DNA from: Plicaturopsis crispa FD-325 SS-3
Taxonomy: Eukaryota > Basidiomycota > Agaricomycetes > Amylocorticiales > Amylocorticiaceae
NCBI GenBank assembly: GCA_000827205.1
Contig: KN832571.1
Location: 482,566-546,565, forward strand
DNA length: 64,000 bases
Direction of reading: 5' to 3'
Program-made: the position numbers and the translations under genes
Shown: positions 45,297 through 55,023 of the stretch, piece by piece
Numbering within the stretch: the first letter of the stretch is position 1
Layout of the letters: every line of letters begins with the position of its first letter
Notes under the pieces: model-generated
Seen by the model: only the letters and a program-made list of their open reading frames with translations
Told to the model about the DNA's origin: nothing
Database searches by the model: none

Positions 45297-47542
45297 ATGG
45301 GTGCCCAGGAATCCACAGGACGGAATGGTGCTAACGCCAATTCCGGAGAGGGCGACGCGGCTGTGCTCGATTACTATGAACTCCTTCAGGTAGAGGAAAC
45401 AGCGACAGCCGATGAGATCAAGGTAGGTCTCCCGTTAGAAAGACTTGCAAGCCATCTACTTTCTGACGTTACCGGAAAGCGTGCTTTCAGAAAACTAGCC
45501 CTGATCCATCATCCGGACAAAAACCACGATGATGTTGAGGGCGCAACTAAGCGTTTCGCTACTCTGCAGCAAGCTTACGAGGTGCGCAATCAATAGTGAA
45601 TGCTCGCAATTCGTGAGAGGCTCATCTAAGATCTCAGGTGCTCAGCGATGAACAAGTGAGCCTCGCATGCATTTCGTAGTGTGCTCAGCCATAATTATGT
45701 GACCTAAGTAGGAAAGGGCGTGGTACGATTCACACAAGGCATCCCTTGTTCCTGAGCCTGACGCGGACACGGTGTTCGAGGACATCAAGAAAGGTGCTCC
45801 CCCTCCGCGTGGTGCCGGTCGTGGACTGACCGTCCACCATCTCGCGCCGTTCTTCGACTCGTCGATGTGGACGGATTTCGGAGACGGAGAAAACGTACGG
45901 GCTGAGCTTATATACCTTCACCTCCGAGGTGGAATTGAATACCTTTCGTTCACAGAGCTTTTTCAGCTTATATCGCAATCTGTTTGCACGCCTGGCCCAT
46001 GACGAGTCCCTGCTATCGGGAGAAAAGCCCCCGCCGTTTGGATATTCGACGTGGCCTTGGACTACAGGCAATAAGTCTGAAGATGCTGAGACCGCGAAAC
46101 CATTCTATGCCTACTGGACGAACTTTGTCACTTCCAAGGAGTTTTCATGGATGGAGCAATGGAATACGACTGAAGCGCCGGATCGTAGGGTCCGCAGGTG
46201 TGTTTTCACTCATTCATTTTTGAACCGTAAAAAATAAACATCTGGGGGCAGACTGATGGAGAAGGACAACAAGAAGGCTAGAGATGACGCAAAACGAGAG
46301 TATAACGAAACCGTTAGAGTACGCTCCGTTTCCACCATCTCGTATAGCAATCGTGCTAACACGCATCCCTAGTCTCTGGCGCTGTTCATCCGGAAACGCG
46401 ACCCGCGTTATAAGACCCATATTGCACGGCAATCCCAAATAAATCAGGCAAACGCCTCCGGTTCCGCCACCCCAACCACGAAGAAGCGCCCACAAGCGGC
46501 GGCAGGGGCGTACGTTGAACAGGACTGGCAGAAAGTGGACAATCGGTGGTCGGCAGATGCTGATCTGGACTGGGCGGCCGCGGAGGGCGATGACGCGGAG
46601 GAGTGGGAGTGCGTCGCGTGCGGGAAGACGTTCAGGAGCGAGGCGGCGTGGGACAGTCATGAGCGCAGTAAGAAGCATATCCAGGAAATAGAGAAGTTGA
46701 GGCTAGAGATGATGCAGGATGACGAAGAATTGGGGCTTGGAGAGGACGGGGATCGGGACGAGGATGGAGACGAGGACAAGGAGGACGAAGGGGACGAAGA
46801 TGAAGATGAGCCGCTGCAGGTTCCCGACGACTCGCACCTGGCCAATAGCGGAGTTAACGAGACAGAAGTTTTGGTCGCGGAGAATGCTCAATGCATGGAA
46901 GATGCTCCTTCACAGGCTGACACCGAGATTACTTCGGAACCAGCGGTCGATATACAAGCCGCGGACCAAGAGACGCCTCCCCCTAATCTTAAAGCCGCGA
47001 AAGCGACGCGGAGGAAAGGTGATCGAACCCTAGAGCAAAACGCCATTGATGTACAGCCGCCGCAAGGATCCGAATCTACTCCGCAAGAAACATTGGAGCT
47101 GACGAAGCGCGAGAAAAGGCGGGCGAGGGAGGCAGCCAAGAAAGCTAAGGAGGGGGCACAGGTAAGGCTTTACCTGCTTGAAGAAGGCGCTTGGTGCTCA
47201 TGGTCCTGTGTAGAACATGAATAGTATACCGCCCAGTGCGGACACAGTACATGAAGACCTTGCTCAGGCAGACGATAAGTCAGAATTGACGAAGCGGGAA
47301 AAGAGGCGGGCGAAGGAGGCGATGAAGAAAGCTACGGAGGGCGTCCAGCATGTGAGTCCCCACCGTTCTGGGCCATCGATTGAAGCTCATCCACAGCGCA
47401 GCGATGTAACGTCTGTAGACAAACATTCGAAAGTAAGACGAAGCTTTTCACTCATATCAATGAAGCGGGTCACGCATTGGCAATGGTCTCCGATGAGGAG
47501 GGCCAAGGGCGAGGAAAAAGAGGCAAGAAGGGCAAACGATAG
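45297..47542 (+). CDS. JJJ1: JJJ1/DNAJC21 J-protein with two C2H2 zinc fingers
   Basis: Nine exons (45297..45422, 45480..45581, 45638..45655, 45712..45894, 45956..46197, 46252..46318, 46373..47161, 47214..47351, 47402..47542) encode about 601 aa. The J domain shows [25 protein letters not shown] and [18 protein letters not shown] central ZUO1/DNAJC21-like region includes [16 protein letters not shown]. Zinc finger 1 is [19 protein letters not shown]; an acidic stretch follows. Zinc finger 2 ([18 protein letters not shown]) appears only when the last intron is spliced at the second of two close CAG sites. JJJ1 works with Hsp70 in the cytosol to recycle a 60S assembly factor. It converges with PRP18, with 89 bp between the stops. 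Confidence 0.92.
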
Positions 47543-47631
47543 CATATCGAGTTTGTAGATGCTTAGCTCATTTGTAAGAATGGAAATCATATTGACCACT
47601 GAATACACACACTGCACTAGACACGCAAACA

Positions 47632-48957
47632 TCAGCCCATTAGTTGTGAGATATCCGCCGGTGGATATTTCGTTTGTGAGAATGTCAATAATCTGCGACA
47701 TATTGTCAGTCTCATGAAGACGGTGTTTGCAATGGTCGAGCTCACCGCTTGAGGCTTTGAATATACTTTCGGCTGACTTCGTCGTTGAGCACATGCGCAA
47801 CCTGATCAGCAGAGATTTTCTCTCGCGCAGAACGCTCGTGGATACTGTGGGAGCGGTTAACATGTGTACAGGGTGCGTCTGTGCAGTGCAAACATACCCA
47901 ACCATAGTCACTCCGATGGGCCAAGGCGCGTTTCCGATCGAGAGACGAAGGTAAGAGTCATTGGCTCTTTGGTATTGTCGTTTCTGCATATGATGCACTA
48001 TTTCAGCCATGCGAGAAAGCACGTCCGAGGGGAGTGACTATTGCAAACATCAATGAGAAACAAAAAATAGCCCGGTGCGATATCCACGCACTCTTGAACG
48101 TAAAGCCTTGAAAAGCGGCTTCAAATTCTCGGCAGACTGTACTTGGGTGGCGGCGGCTAATTTACCCTGTGTCGAGCGCTTTATGTGCTCTACCAAGGCC
48201 AATTCTATAAGGACTTGATGACAGAAGAGAAGACAGAAACTTACCTGGTCGCTCATCCATGGATTCTTCCCATTCTTTGAGCGTACGCTTGAGGGCGTAG
48301 TAGATGATCGGGTAGAGCTTGTCCGGGTCGGATTTGATGAGGGCCAGGTCCAATACACCACTCGCAGCCTGCTCGGCCTCATCTCTCTTCTTACCCTTGC
48401 TTTTACCCTTCATCTCCCTCTCTACATTCTCCACATCCTCGAGTGCCTTCTTGAAGTCGTTCTGTCCGCCTTGCCGATCATGTCCCTTCTCTTCGATCAG
48501 CTCGAGAGCACGCAAACGCAGGCGACGGTCTTTATCAGATTCCCCGAAGAGTCGTATGGGCTGGCCCTTGATACGGAGTCGCCGCACGGTCTCCTCATTC
48601 GAGACATTGAAAGTTGTCTCAGGTTTGGGAGAGTCGGTGTCGCGAGATAATGGCAGGGGAGAGTTTGAAGCTGGACGAGAAGGGACCTGTTCTCCATTAA
48701 CAGATCAGTTTCACGAGAGGAACCGCCAATTGACGACATACTTTTGCTGCTTTTGCTCTGGCAGCAGCGAGAGCCTTGGCCTCCGCTGCTTCGCGTGCAA
48801 CGCGTTCCTTCTCCTCTTTTTCCTTGCGCTCTTGTTCCTCTTTCAACTTCTCAATGTCTCCTCTGCGCATGTATTTTGTTGGGCGAGAAGAAGAGCCAGG
48901 TTCATCTTGCTGGAGAGCCTTGCGTTTGTTGGCGATTTCAGCTTTGAGTGCGTCCAT
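47632..48957 (-). CDS. PRP18: pre-mRNA splicing factor PRP18
   Basis: Six exons (48742..48957, 48245..48686, 48092..48204, 47898..48037, 47746..47844, 47632..47692) encode about 356 aa. An N-terminal charged coiled coil is followed by a PRP4-like/SFM segment ([21 protein letters not shown]). The Prp18 helical domain then runs through [73 protein letters not shown] and [22 protein letters not shown]18 acts in the second step of splicing at the 3' splice site. The third exon must begin at the TATAG acceptor near 48205; a later CAG acceptor would break the frame. It is divergent from COX12 with only 93 bp between the starts. Confidence 0.94.
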
Positions 48958-49050
48958 GGGTGTAAGAGAACAAGTTGCTGACTAATCAAATGGCTGGATT
49001 TCCGCCTGTTCCCGACGAACGCTGTCGACTCCTCTTTCCTCAACCACAAC
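48958..49050. promoter_or_regulatory. very short divergent promoter of PRP18 and COX12
   Basis: Only 93 bp separate the two start codons, so the promoters and leaders must overlap. No TATA box is seen. Confidence 0.5.
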
Positions 49051-49585
49051 ATGTCCGAGACTGAAGCAAGCTCCAGGTCAGTCTGTGCACTATGTAACAC
49101 ATTCCAGTGGTCTTATATTTCCTGCATATAGATATGTTCTCCAGACCGCTGGCTTTGATGGTCAGTTGCCTTCCATTTTTCGCCCAAGACGCTAGCTTGA
49201 CTTTGACCCTTTTGTAGCCCGGTTCCCCAACACCAACCAGACCAGGCACTGGTGCGCAAATCCTGGTGCTCTGTGAAATGCTCACGCTCACCGACCTGCT
49301 CTAGCTATCAAAACTATACCGATTACTTCAAGTGTTTAGCTGCGAAGGGCGACGACTTTGCGCCTTGCAAGCAGTTCAAGCGCGCTTACAACTCGCTTTG
49401 CCCCAGTACGTTATCGTCACTGTGCTCGCCTTTTCCGTCGCTGACTGTAGTGTTTGCTCTAGATGAATGGGTGAGACTTTGTATGCACTGTCAGGATACG
49501 CAGTGTCTGATCGTTTACCCCGCAGACTTCCAGGTGGGACGAGCAGAGGGAGAACGGGACTTTCCCTGGGTCGTTGGAGCCTTGA
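49051..49585 (+). CDS. COX12: cytochrome c oxidase subunit VIb (COX12)
   Basis: Six exons (49051..49076, 49132..49160, 49218..49251, 49305..49405, 49463..49470, 49526..49585) encode 85 aa, the usual length. The conserved TAGFDARFPNTNQTRHC, YTDYFKCLAAKGDDFAPCKQF, YNSLCPNEW and SRWDEQRENGTFPG define COX12, with the paired cysteines of the CHCH fold. It is imported into the mitochondrial intermembrane space and sits on complex IV between the two monomers. Exon 5 is 8 bp long and encodes the NEW residues; without it the frame is lost. It converges with TIM13. Confidence 0.95.
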
Positions 49586-49860
49586 TTGTGTCTTCGTTGT
49601 ACGACCTTGATAGAACTGGTCTGGAGTCAGCCTCGAATATTATAAGACTCGAGTCCATGAAGCGCGATCTCAGTTTACATAAGAAGCCCTTGCATGCATG
49701 CGTCCTCCACCACTGGATCTCGACCGGAACAGGTCACATAGCGAGATAGAGTTCCATTTACATTAAGTAGGCATAGCAATAAGCTGAGATACTTTTCACG
49801 CCATGAAGGTTGGCACCAATGCCAGCAATGCCAGCAACTGCGGGATGACCAGTGGACACG

Positions 49861-50386
49861 CTATAGACCGTGTTGCTCGTTCCGCGATTCCTCCGCTACG
49901 CGATTCATGTACGTTCGGCTCACGATGTTGACTGCAACGTTGTGAGTACACCAACTAGCAGGGTTAATGTGAATGACTCACAGGCTTCTAAATACCGCTC
50001 GAAACACCTCAGAGTACACGTCTAGCGAGTGCCAGCATCAGCATATTTCTCGCACAGTCACCTAGTCGCGGTATACTCCTCACCTCTTCTGAACCAGACA
50101 ACGACGTGGATGGCTTCGGCACGCACTTGGCAAAGCATTTTTCGGTTGCTTTCTGAAGTCCTTGGTAAATAAGCTATACCCCGTACACAACGAAACCTGA
50201 AGCTTACATTCATGAGGGTCTGAGCATTCTGCAACGCAGCCTGAGCGCGGTACCTCTCAATGACCGCCTGGCGCTGCTGTTCTATGGGTTTCGTAAGAAA
50301 CAGCATGGCTCCACTGCATACAGAGACGTACCCTGGGTCAGAGAGGACTCTGTAGAGGAAGAGGATTTGCCACCAAAGAATGACAT
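49861..50386 (-). CDS. TIM13: small TIM chaperone TIM13
   Basis: Five exons (50332..50386, 50208..50281, 50084..50152, 49982..50021, 49861..49931) encode about 102 aa. The start MSFFGGKSSSS, the twin CX3C pairs (CFAKC and CTLRC) and the helix FERYLEAFNIVSRTY identify a Tim8/9/10/13 family chaperone, closest to TIM13. It escorts hydrophobic precursors through the mitochondrial intermembrane space as a hexamer. The second CX3C motif is carried by a 40-bp exon after a 62-bp intron, so simple ORF scanning misses the gene. Its convergent neighbour COX12 is also a cysteine-paired intermembrane-space protein. Confidence 0.9.
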
Positions 50387-50658
50387 GGTCGCGAGTGTGA
50401 AGAACAGGACAGCGCGGAGTCTCGGCTAAAATGAATGACATCCTGCCGAATTTGGTTGTGTGTGTCGGTGGCAGACGCCTCCCAGTCAATCCTGACATAT
50501 TTGTTTCTGAAACTCAAGAGTACATGCATACATGCATATGAGCGTTGGCCACAAAACTTGAAAGACCAGACAGTGAAAGCTCAGGACAGCATAGATTTAA
50601 TCAATGTTATTCGTTTGGGGGATGCCATATACCACGATTGCCGATGCTACGCAGCTAC

Positions 50659-52490
50659 CTATACATTCTGAGGAACAGCGAGATCCTCATACACCGCAGT
50701 CTCCAGCTGCTCAAACAAGCCGAATGCATATGGATCACCAAAAGGTAGAACCTGTGCCAAGAAGAAACCCACGACACCCTTGTCGATGTCTATCCACCAA
50801 TTACCTTACAAAATTGTTTCCATGAGTATGTGGGCTGATCCAAATAATCATCGAGAAAAGGGTAGACTCACTGTTGCACATACCAGACCAGGACATGCAC
50901 TAATACACATCATAAGTCAGCATCGGCAGTGTATTGTGGATAGCACGTACATGTCCAGATCGCCCGGTCTTCCATCCTTCCTGGAAGATTATACCACCGA
51001 GTCCGTGATTCTTCTTCAACTCGGGGGACTTGTAGTTGTGCCACTAGAGTTTAAGCATGTGTGAGCTCCTTGCGAGCAGAGTGAACGTTAGCGGACACAC
51101 AGAATGGCCAGGGATGATTTCGGGATTTGGTATGAATCCAGTATGATTAAGATCTGCGATGACCTGTGATTGTGTGACTGGATCGAACTGCGGGCTCGTC
51201 AAGAGCGCGACTGTTTCAGCCTCAAGAATCCGAGTGTGTAACTTTGGATGGACGCCTTGGTTGACAAGGGTCAAGAGGACCTGACAATACGCAGGTGCGC
51301 TGCAGAAACTGCCTGCAGATATCCACCGCATCAATGATATGCACAGAGGTACAAGTAAAATTTGCATTACCGTGCCCGCCAGGACATAAGTAGGAACCGT
51401 CCTCATCCTTTTTACTCCTGAGGCGCGGAACAGCGGGACTCAGTCTCTGATCGGAGCCGCGATTGTAGATGGACGCGAGTCTTCCGTCCGCTACGAAGTC
51501 ATCGGTGAAAAATGAAAAATGCTGGTCGACTTGTAATGGCCTAGTAATGTTCTTTTCGATGTAATCCCCGAGGCTCAAATTCGTCAGCGTCTCGACGACC
51601 TAATGCATTATAAGGCAAGTCCGAATACAAACCGTGAACGATGATCTTACTCACCACACCGGCAACATCGAGGCTGACACCGTATCGAAATCTCTCGCCC
51701 GGTTCGAACTCGAGTGGACGAAAGATAGTTCCCTTGGAGAATGATTTAGAACGCGCCGTTTTGACATAAATAACGACATTACCTCTGGGGCCAGGTACGA
51801 GCTATAGTTGTCTTTACTCTCATTCAACCATCTTGTTAGAGTTTCGCTATTGTTGACATCAGCATAATGCTGTTGACGAAACATGACTTGACCTACCTGT
51901 AGAAACCGTACGAAAGGCCACTCGTGTGCGTCAGCAGGTGACGAAGGGTAATCCTATGATTTTGTGAGCGATCAGTGCATACAGTGATATACGGATGGAG
52001 AAAAAACCTGTTGGTCGGCTTGCGCAGCTTAGGTTTTCCGTCTTGTCCGTAGCCTTCGAGGCTTTGCAAGTCAGCTGCATGAGCAATATCAAATTTGCTA
52101 GCGCACATGGAAATTACTCACATCTCTAGCTCGTCAACCTGCCTGACAATGTCCCCGACAGGGTCATCCAATTTGATCAAACCTCTCTCGACGCATTGAA
52201 GGCATGCAATGGAAGTTAGCAGCTTCGTGCAGCTTGCCATGTAGCCGACGGTGTCGACTGTGACAGGCTTAGGTGGCTCGTCAGCTAGGGAAAGGACACC
52301 CCCGAACGATGAAACAATGGGGCTGCCATCGCGCGCATACGCCGTGAAGACAGCGAAGGGTCTGCAGTCGAATTCGTCATGTGAGTCGAGTGCATATCGG
52401 TCAACATGATAGGCGCAACACTCACAAGGTCTCTTTTACCGCTTCCTGGATCAAGGCATCGACTTGAGCTTTCAGTTTGGTCGTAGACAT
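50659..52490 (-). CDS. beta-lactamase-like serine hydrolase
   Basis: About eleven exons between ATG 52490 and the stop at 50659; exact boundaries were not all fixed. The first exon opens MSTTKLKAQVDALIQEA. The nucleophile motif SxxK is present as MASCTKLLTS, followed by LRHLLTHTSGLSYGF, typical of the class C beta-lactamase / esterase / DD-peptidase-like family. Then come FRYGVSLDVAG, SLGDYIEKNI, GGHG..GSFCSAPAYCQ and, near the end, NHGLGGIIFQEGWKTGRSGH, where a lysine/histidine region closes the active site. Fungal members are mostly uncharacterised esterases or amide hydrolases; some act in secondary metabolism, but no such cluster is nearby. No signal peptide is seen, so it is probably cytosolic. 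Confidence 0.82.
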
Positions 52491-53887
52491 GGTTTACCGC
52501 GGTAAAACTTGGGGCGCTTTTCTGTTGAGCCCTTTTATGTATGATCCGAGGGTGCGAACGTCCGTGGGTGGTAAGCTTTGATTTCACGTACAAATATAGA
52601 TGGCCGCGAGAGGGTCGGTGTAGCTTGGGCATCATATGCCCTTCTGACCAGAGAATATAAAGTCAGTGATCACCGCATGTGACAATATCATGGCCACATT
52701 TGGAGTTGGCATGAGATGCCGGATACCAGAGGATACGTTAAAGCATCCATGAATCCTGGCTCGCAAAGAACATAGTATTTTCCCCGCGGGTAAAATACAA
52801 CGAGAAGTTGAATTTCAGCTTGAAATAGATGGAGGGTAACTGAGATACTCATTAGCAGGACCAGCCCATTCCCACAACTGAAAGATATTGGTTCGTTGCG
52901 AGCAGGTCCCACGATCGTGGAACTTACAAAACACGGTGACACAGCCGTTCGACAGCCGTACGCATACACATCTACTTTGGACGACTCAAGCTTAACGAGG
53001 TAACATATAGATGTATACTTGCAAGGACTCACCGAGTTTTGCATACAACAACCAAGTATTTCCTTCTACCTTTCGACAAATCCGACATGCGATGATGCGG
53101 CTCGGCCCTTGGTCAATTGAAACCTCCATAGCCACAGAAAGGCTTCCGAACGCTATACGAGTCCAAGGGACACCGTTGGATATAGATTCAATCGTGACGA
53201 TAGCTGGCCATGGACGGTAGGAACAAAGTAGAAATCTTGAAGTTCAAGTTGAAGCTTCAAAGGCCTGCACGGCCCGGCCGCCGCTGGATTGCCGCTGGAG
53301 TTCGCGCGTTGGCGTCGCCACGTGGCTTAGTAGGATCGACTTTCAACTTCAGGCTCCTCGAACTCTACCCACTTCGTCCAAGTTCACTTCTACGCGGCCA
53401 GTGTGTTTTTTGACTCATATGTACTTTGCTTATACTACTCATGGTTGGTATGTTGATGGGGGCCAGGACAGCAATCCCTCCGAGTCTATTTGGTACCACA
53501 AACTGCCCGTGTCGCACACCGTCACTCCGACGCACTCACTCACTTGATTCACCGACTTGTGTGCTACAGTCCGCATTGATTCCACTCCTGAAACTGTGCT
53601 TAATGCGGTCACTTGATACTGACATACAGACTAGGAATGGGATTAACATTCTCATCTCGATATTCAAGTTCGGACCGCTCGTCTCGAGCATTTGATTGAT
53701 ACCAGGGCATCTCAACACCGAGGTCAATGCCAGCCGCACAGGAAATCGTGTTATCGCCCTGCTGTAAGTGTCCTTCATCTTTCATCTTTTTTCTATCTTT
53801 CGTAGTTATCGTTCTCGTGATCATTGCTTTACCGCTTTCTTGCATGTCCTCCCATCTCGCGCCCTATCACACTCGTTTATTCCCGCT
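52491..53887. other. 1.4-kb intergenic region, nothing recognised
   Basis: Upstream of the hydrolase gene on one strand and of an unrecognised gene on the other. A short GC-rich stretch lies near 53260-53320. No gene or known repeat is seen. Confidence 0.3.
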
Positions 53888-54860
53888 ATGCCTATCACTC
53901 TCATTGCACGCGATGGCGAAGGCGGTCCTCAGGTAAAGTGCGCTGCGGTCGCACCCTGGCTTCAAGCATGCCGCTCTGATATAATCACTGTCGGTACGTA
54001 TGCCCCAGCTTCTACTTCTTATAGACCACAAGGACTGAGAAGTGAATAGTTTGCATGGTCGTCTTTATGCTGTATATGGTGTGGGGTCTCACACCGACAC
54101 TGAGACTTTACAGAGGCGCCAGGCGACGCCATCGTGCTGGACTTCCAATATTCCATGTCCCGTCTTGCTTAACGCGACGACAAACGCAATGCGCCACTAC
54201 AGAAATCGCCCTTCCCGAAGGAGGTTCGCTCGACCCATCTCCATTGCCATGGGAAACTTTCAATGCTCTACCTTCTGTCGACAAAGGCGAGTCCCGTTGG
54301 TCGTTTTGGGCGCCATAACGAGAACTGATTCTACCGGTTTAGAAGTAGCTGACGGGGCTCTTGGGTCGCCTGGTTCCCGCCCCTTGAAGGATGTTTTCCT
54401 TCCCCGCACGGCGCTCCCGCAAGCAGCCCTTCGCCTCTACGACGACAGTGACCATCCCTACAATCTCAGCCGACATTCCTCATCTTCGTCCTTGCATGGC
54501 TCCCCGACTTCTGTATCTGATCCTACCCCCGCCTCTGATTCTGCGCACTCTGCACACCATCAGTTCAATCGTGCCGTCCCCTCTCAGGTCGTAGGCGTAG
54601 GCCTTGGATTCACAAACATCGCCGACTTGCAGTGCTCTGGGAATATAGGTTCTCCATCGCTGGCTTCCATGTCTACTGTCGTCCTTTCTCGGTCCTCTTT
54701 ATTCCAAGAAATTGCTCTCGCCGAATACCGCACAACAGAACCATCGTTGTCACTGCCTCCACCTGCATACACCGAGTTTTCGAATGGGTTGCGGGAACAA
54801 AGGCGTTCTCCGAAGGACGTTCTCGATACACACAGGGAGCCGATATCATCATACTTCTGA
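53888..54860 (+). CDS. uncharacterised protein, low-complexity with PPAY motif
   Basis: I do not recognise this gene. A short first exon (from ATG 53888, MPITLIARDGEGG, GT at about 53933) may join a second exon that starts near 54114 and runs in one frame to the stop at 54860. The C-terminal part is rich in serine, proline and alanine, contains a serine run, and carries PPPAYTEF, a PPxY motif known as a ligand of WW domains, for example in Nedd4/Rsp5 ubiquitin ligases. No membrane segment is obvious. The exon structure upstream is uncertain, since two other frames are also open between 54055 and 54320. It converges with the AP-3 beta gene. Confidence 0.45.
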
Positions 54861-55023
54861 CAGTAGTACTGGGGCACTAGACTTCGATGGGTCTCAACGG
54901 GATGGTACTCAAGTACATCGACAGCATTGATTGGTCGTTTCGTAAATGTATCCAGCTGCTCTATTTGATGCAAGTTTGACGAGTTAACGGCTACATATAC
55001 GATTTCATTGGCGTTGCGCACGC

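Noticed and set aside
50659-52490. Beta-lactamase-like gene as a recent bacterial transfer
   Set aside because: It has about eleven fungal-type introns and belongs to a family common in fungi; nothing in base use sets it apart.
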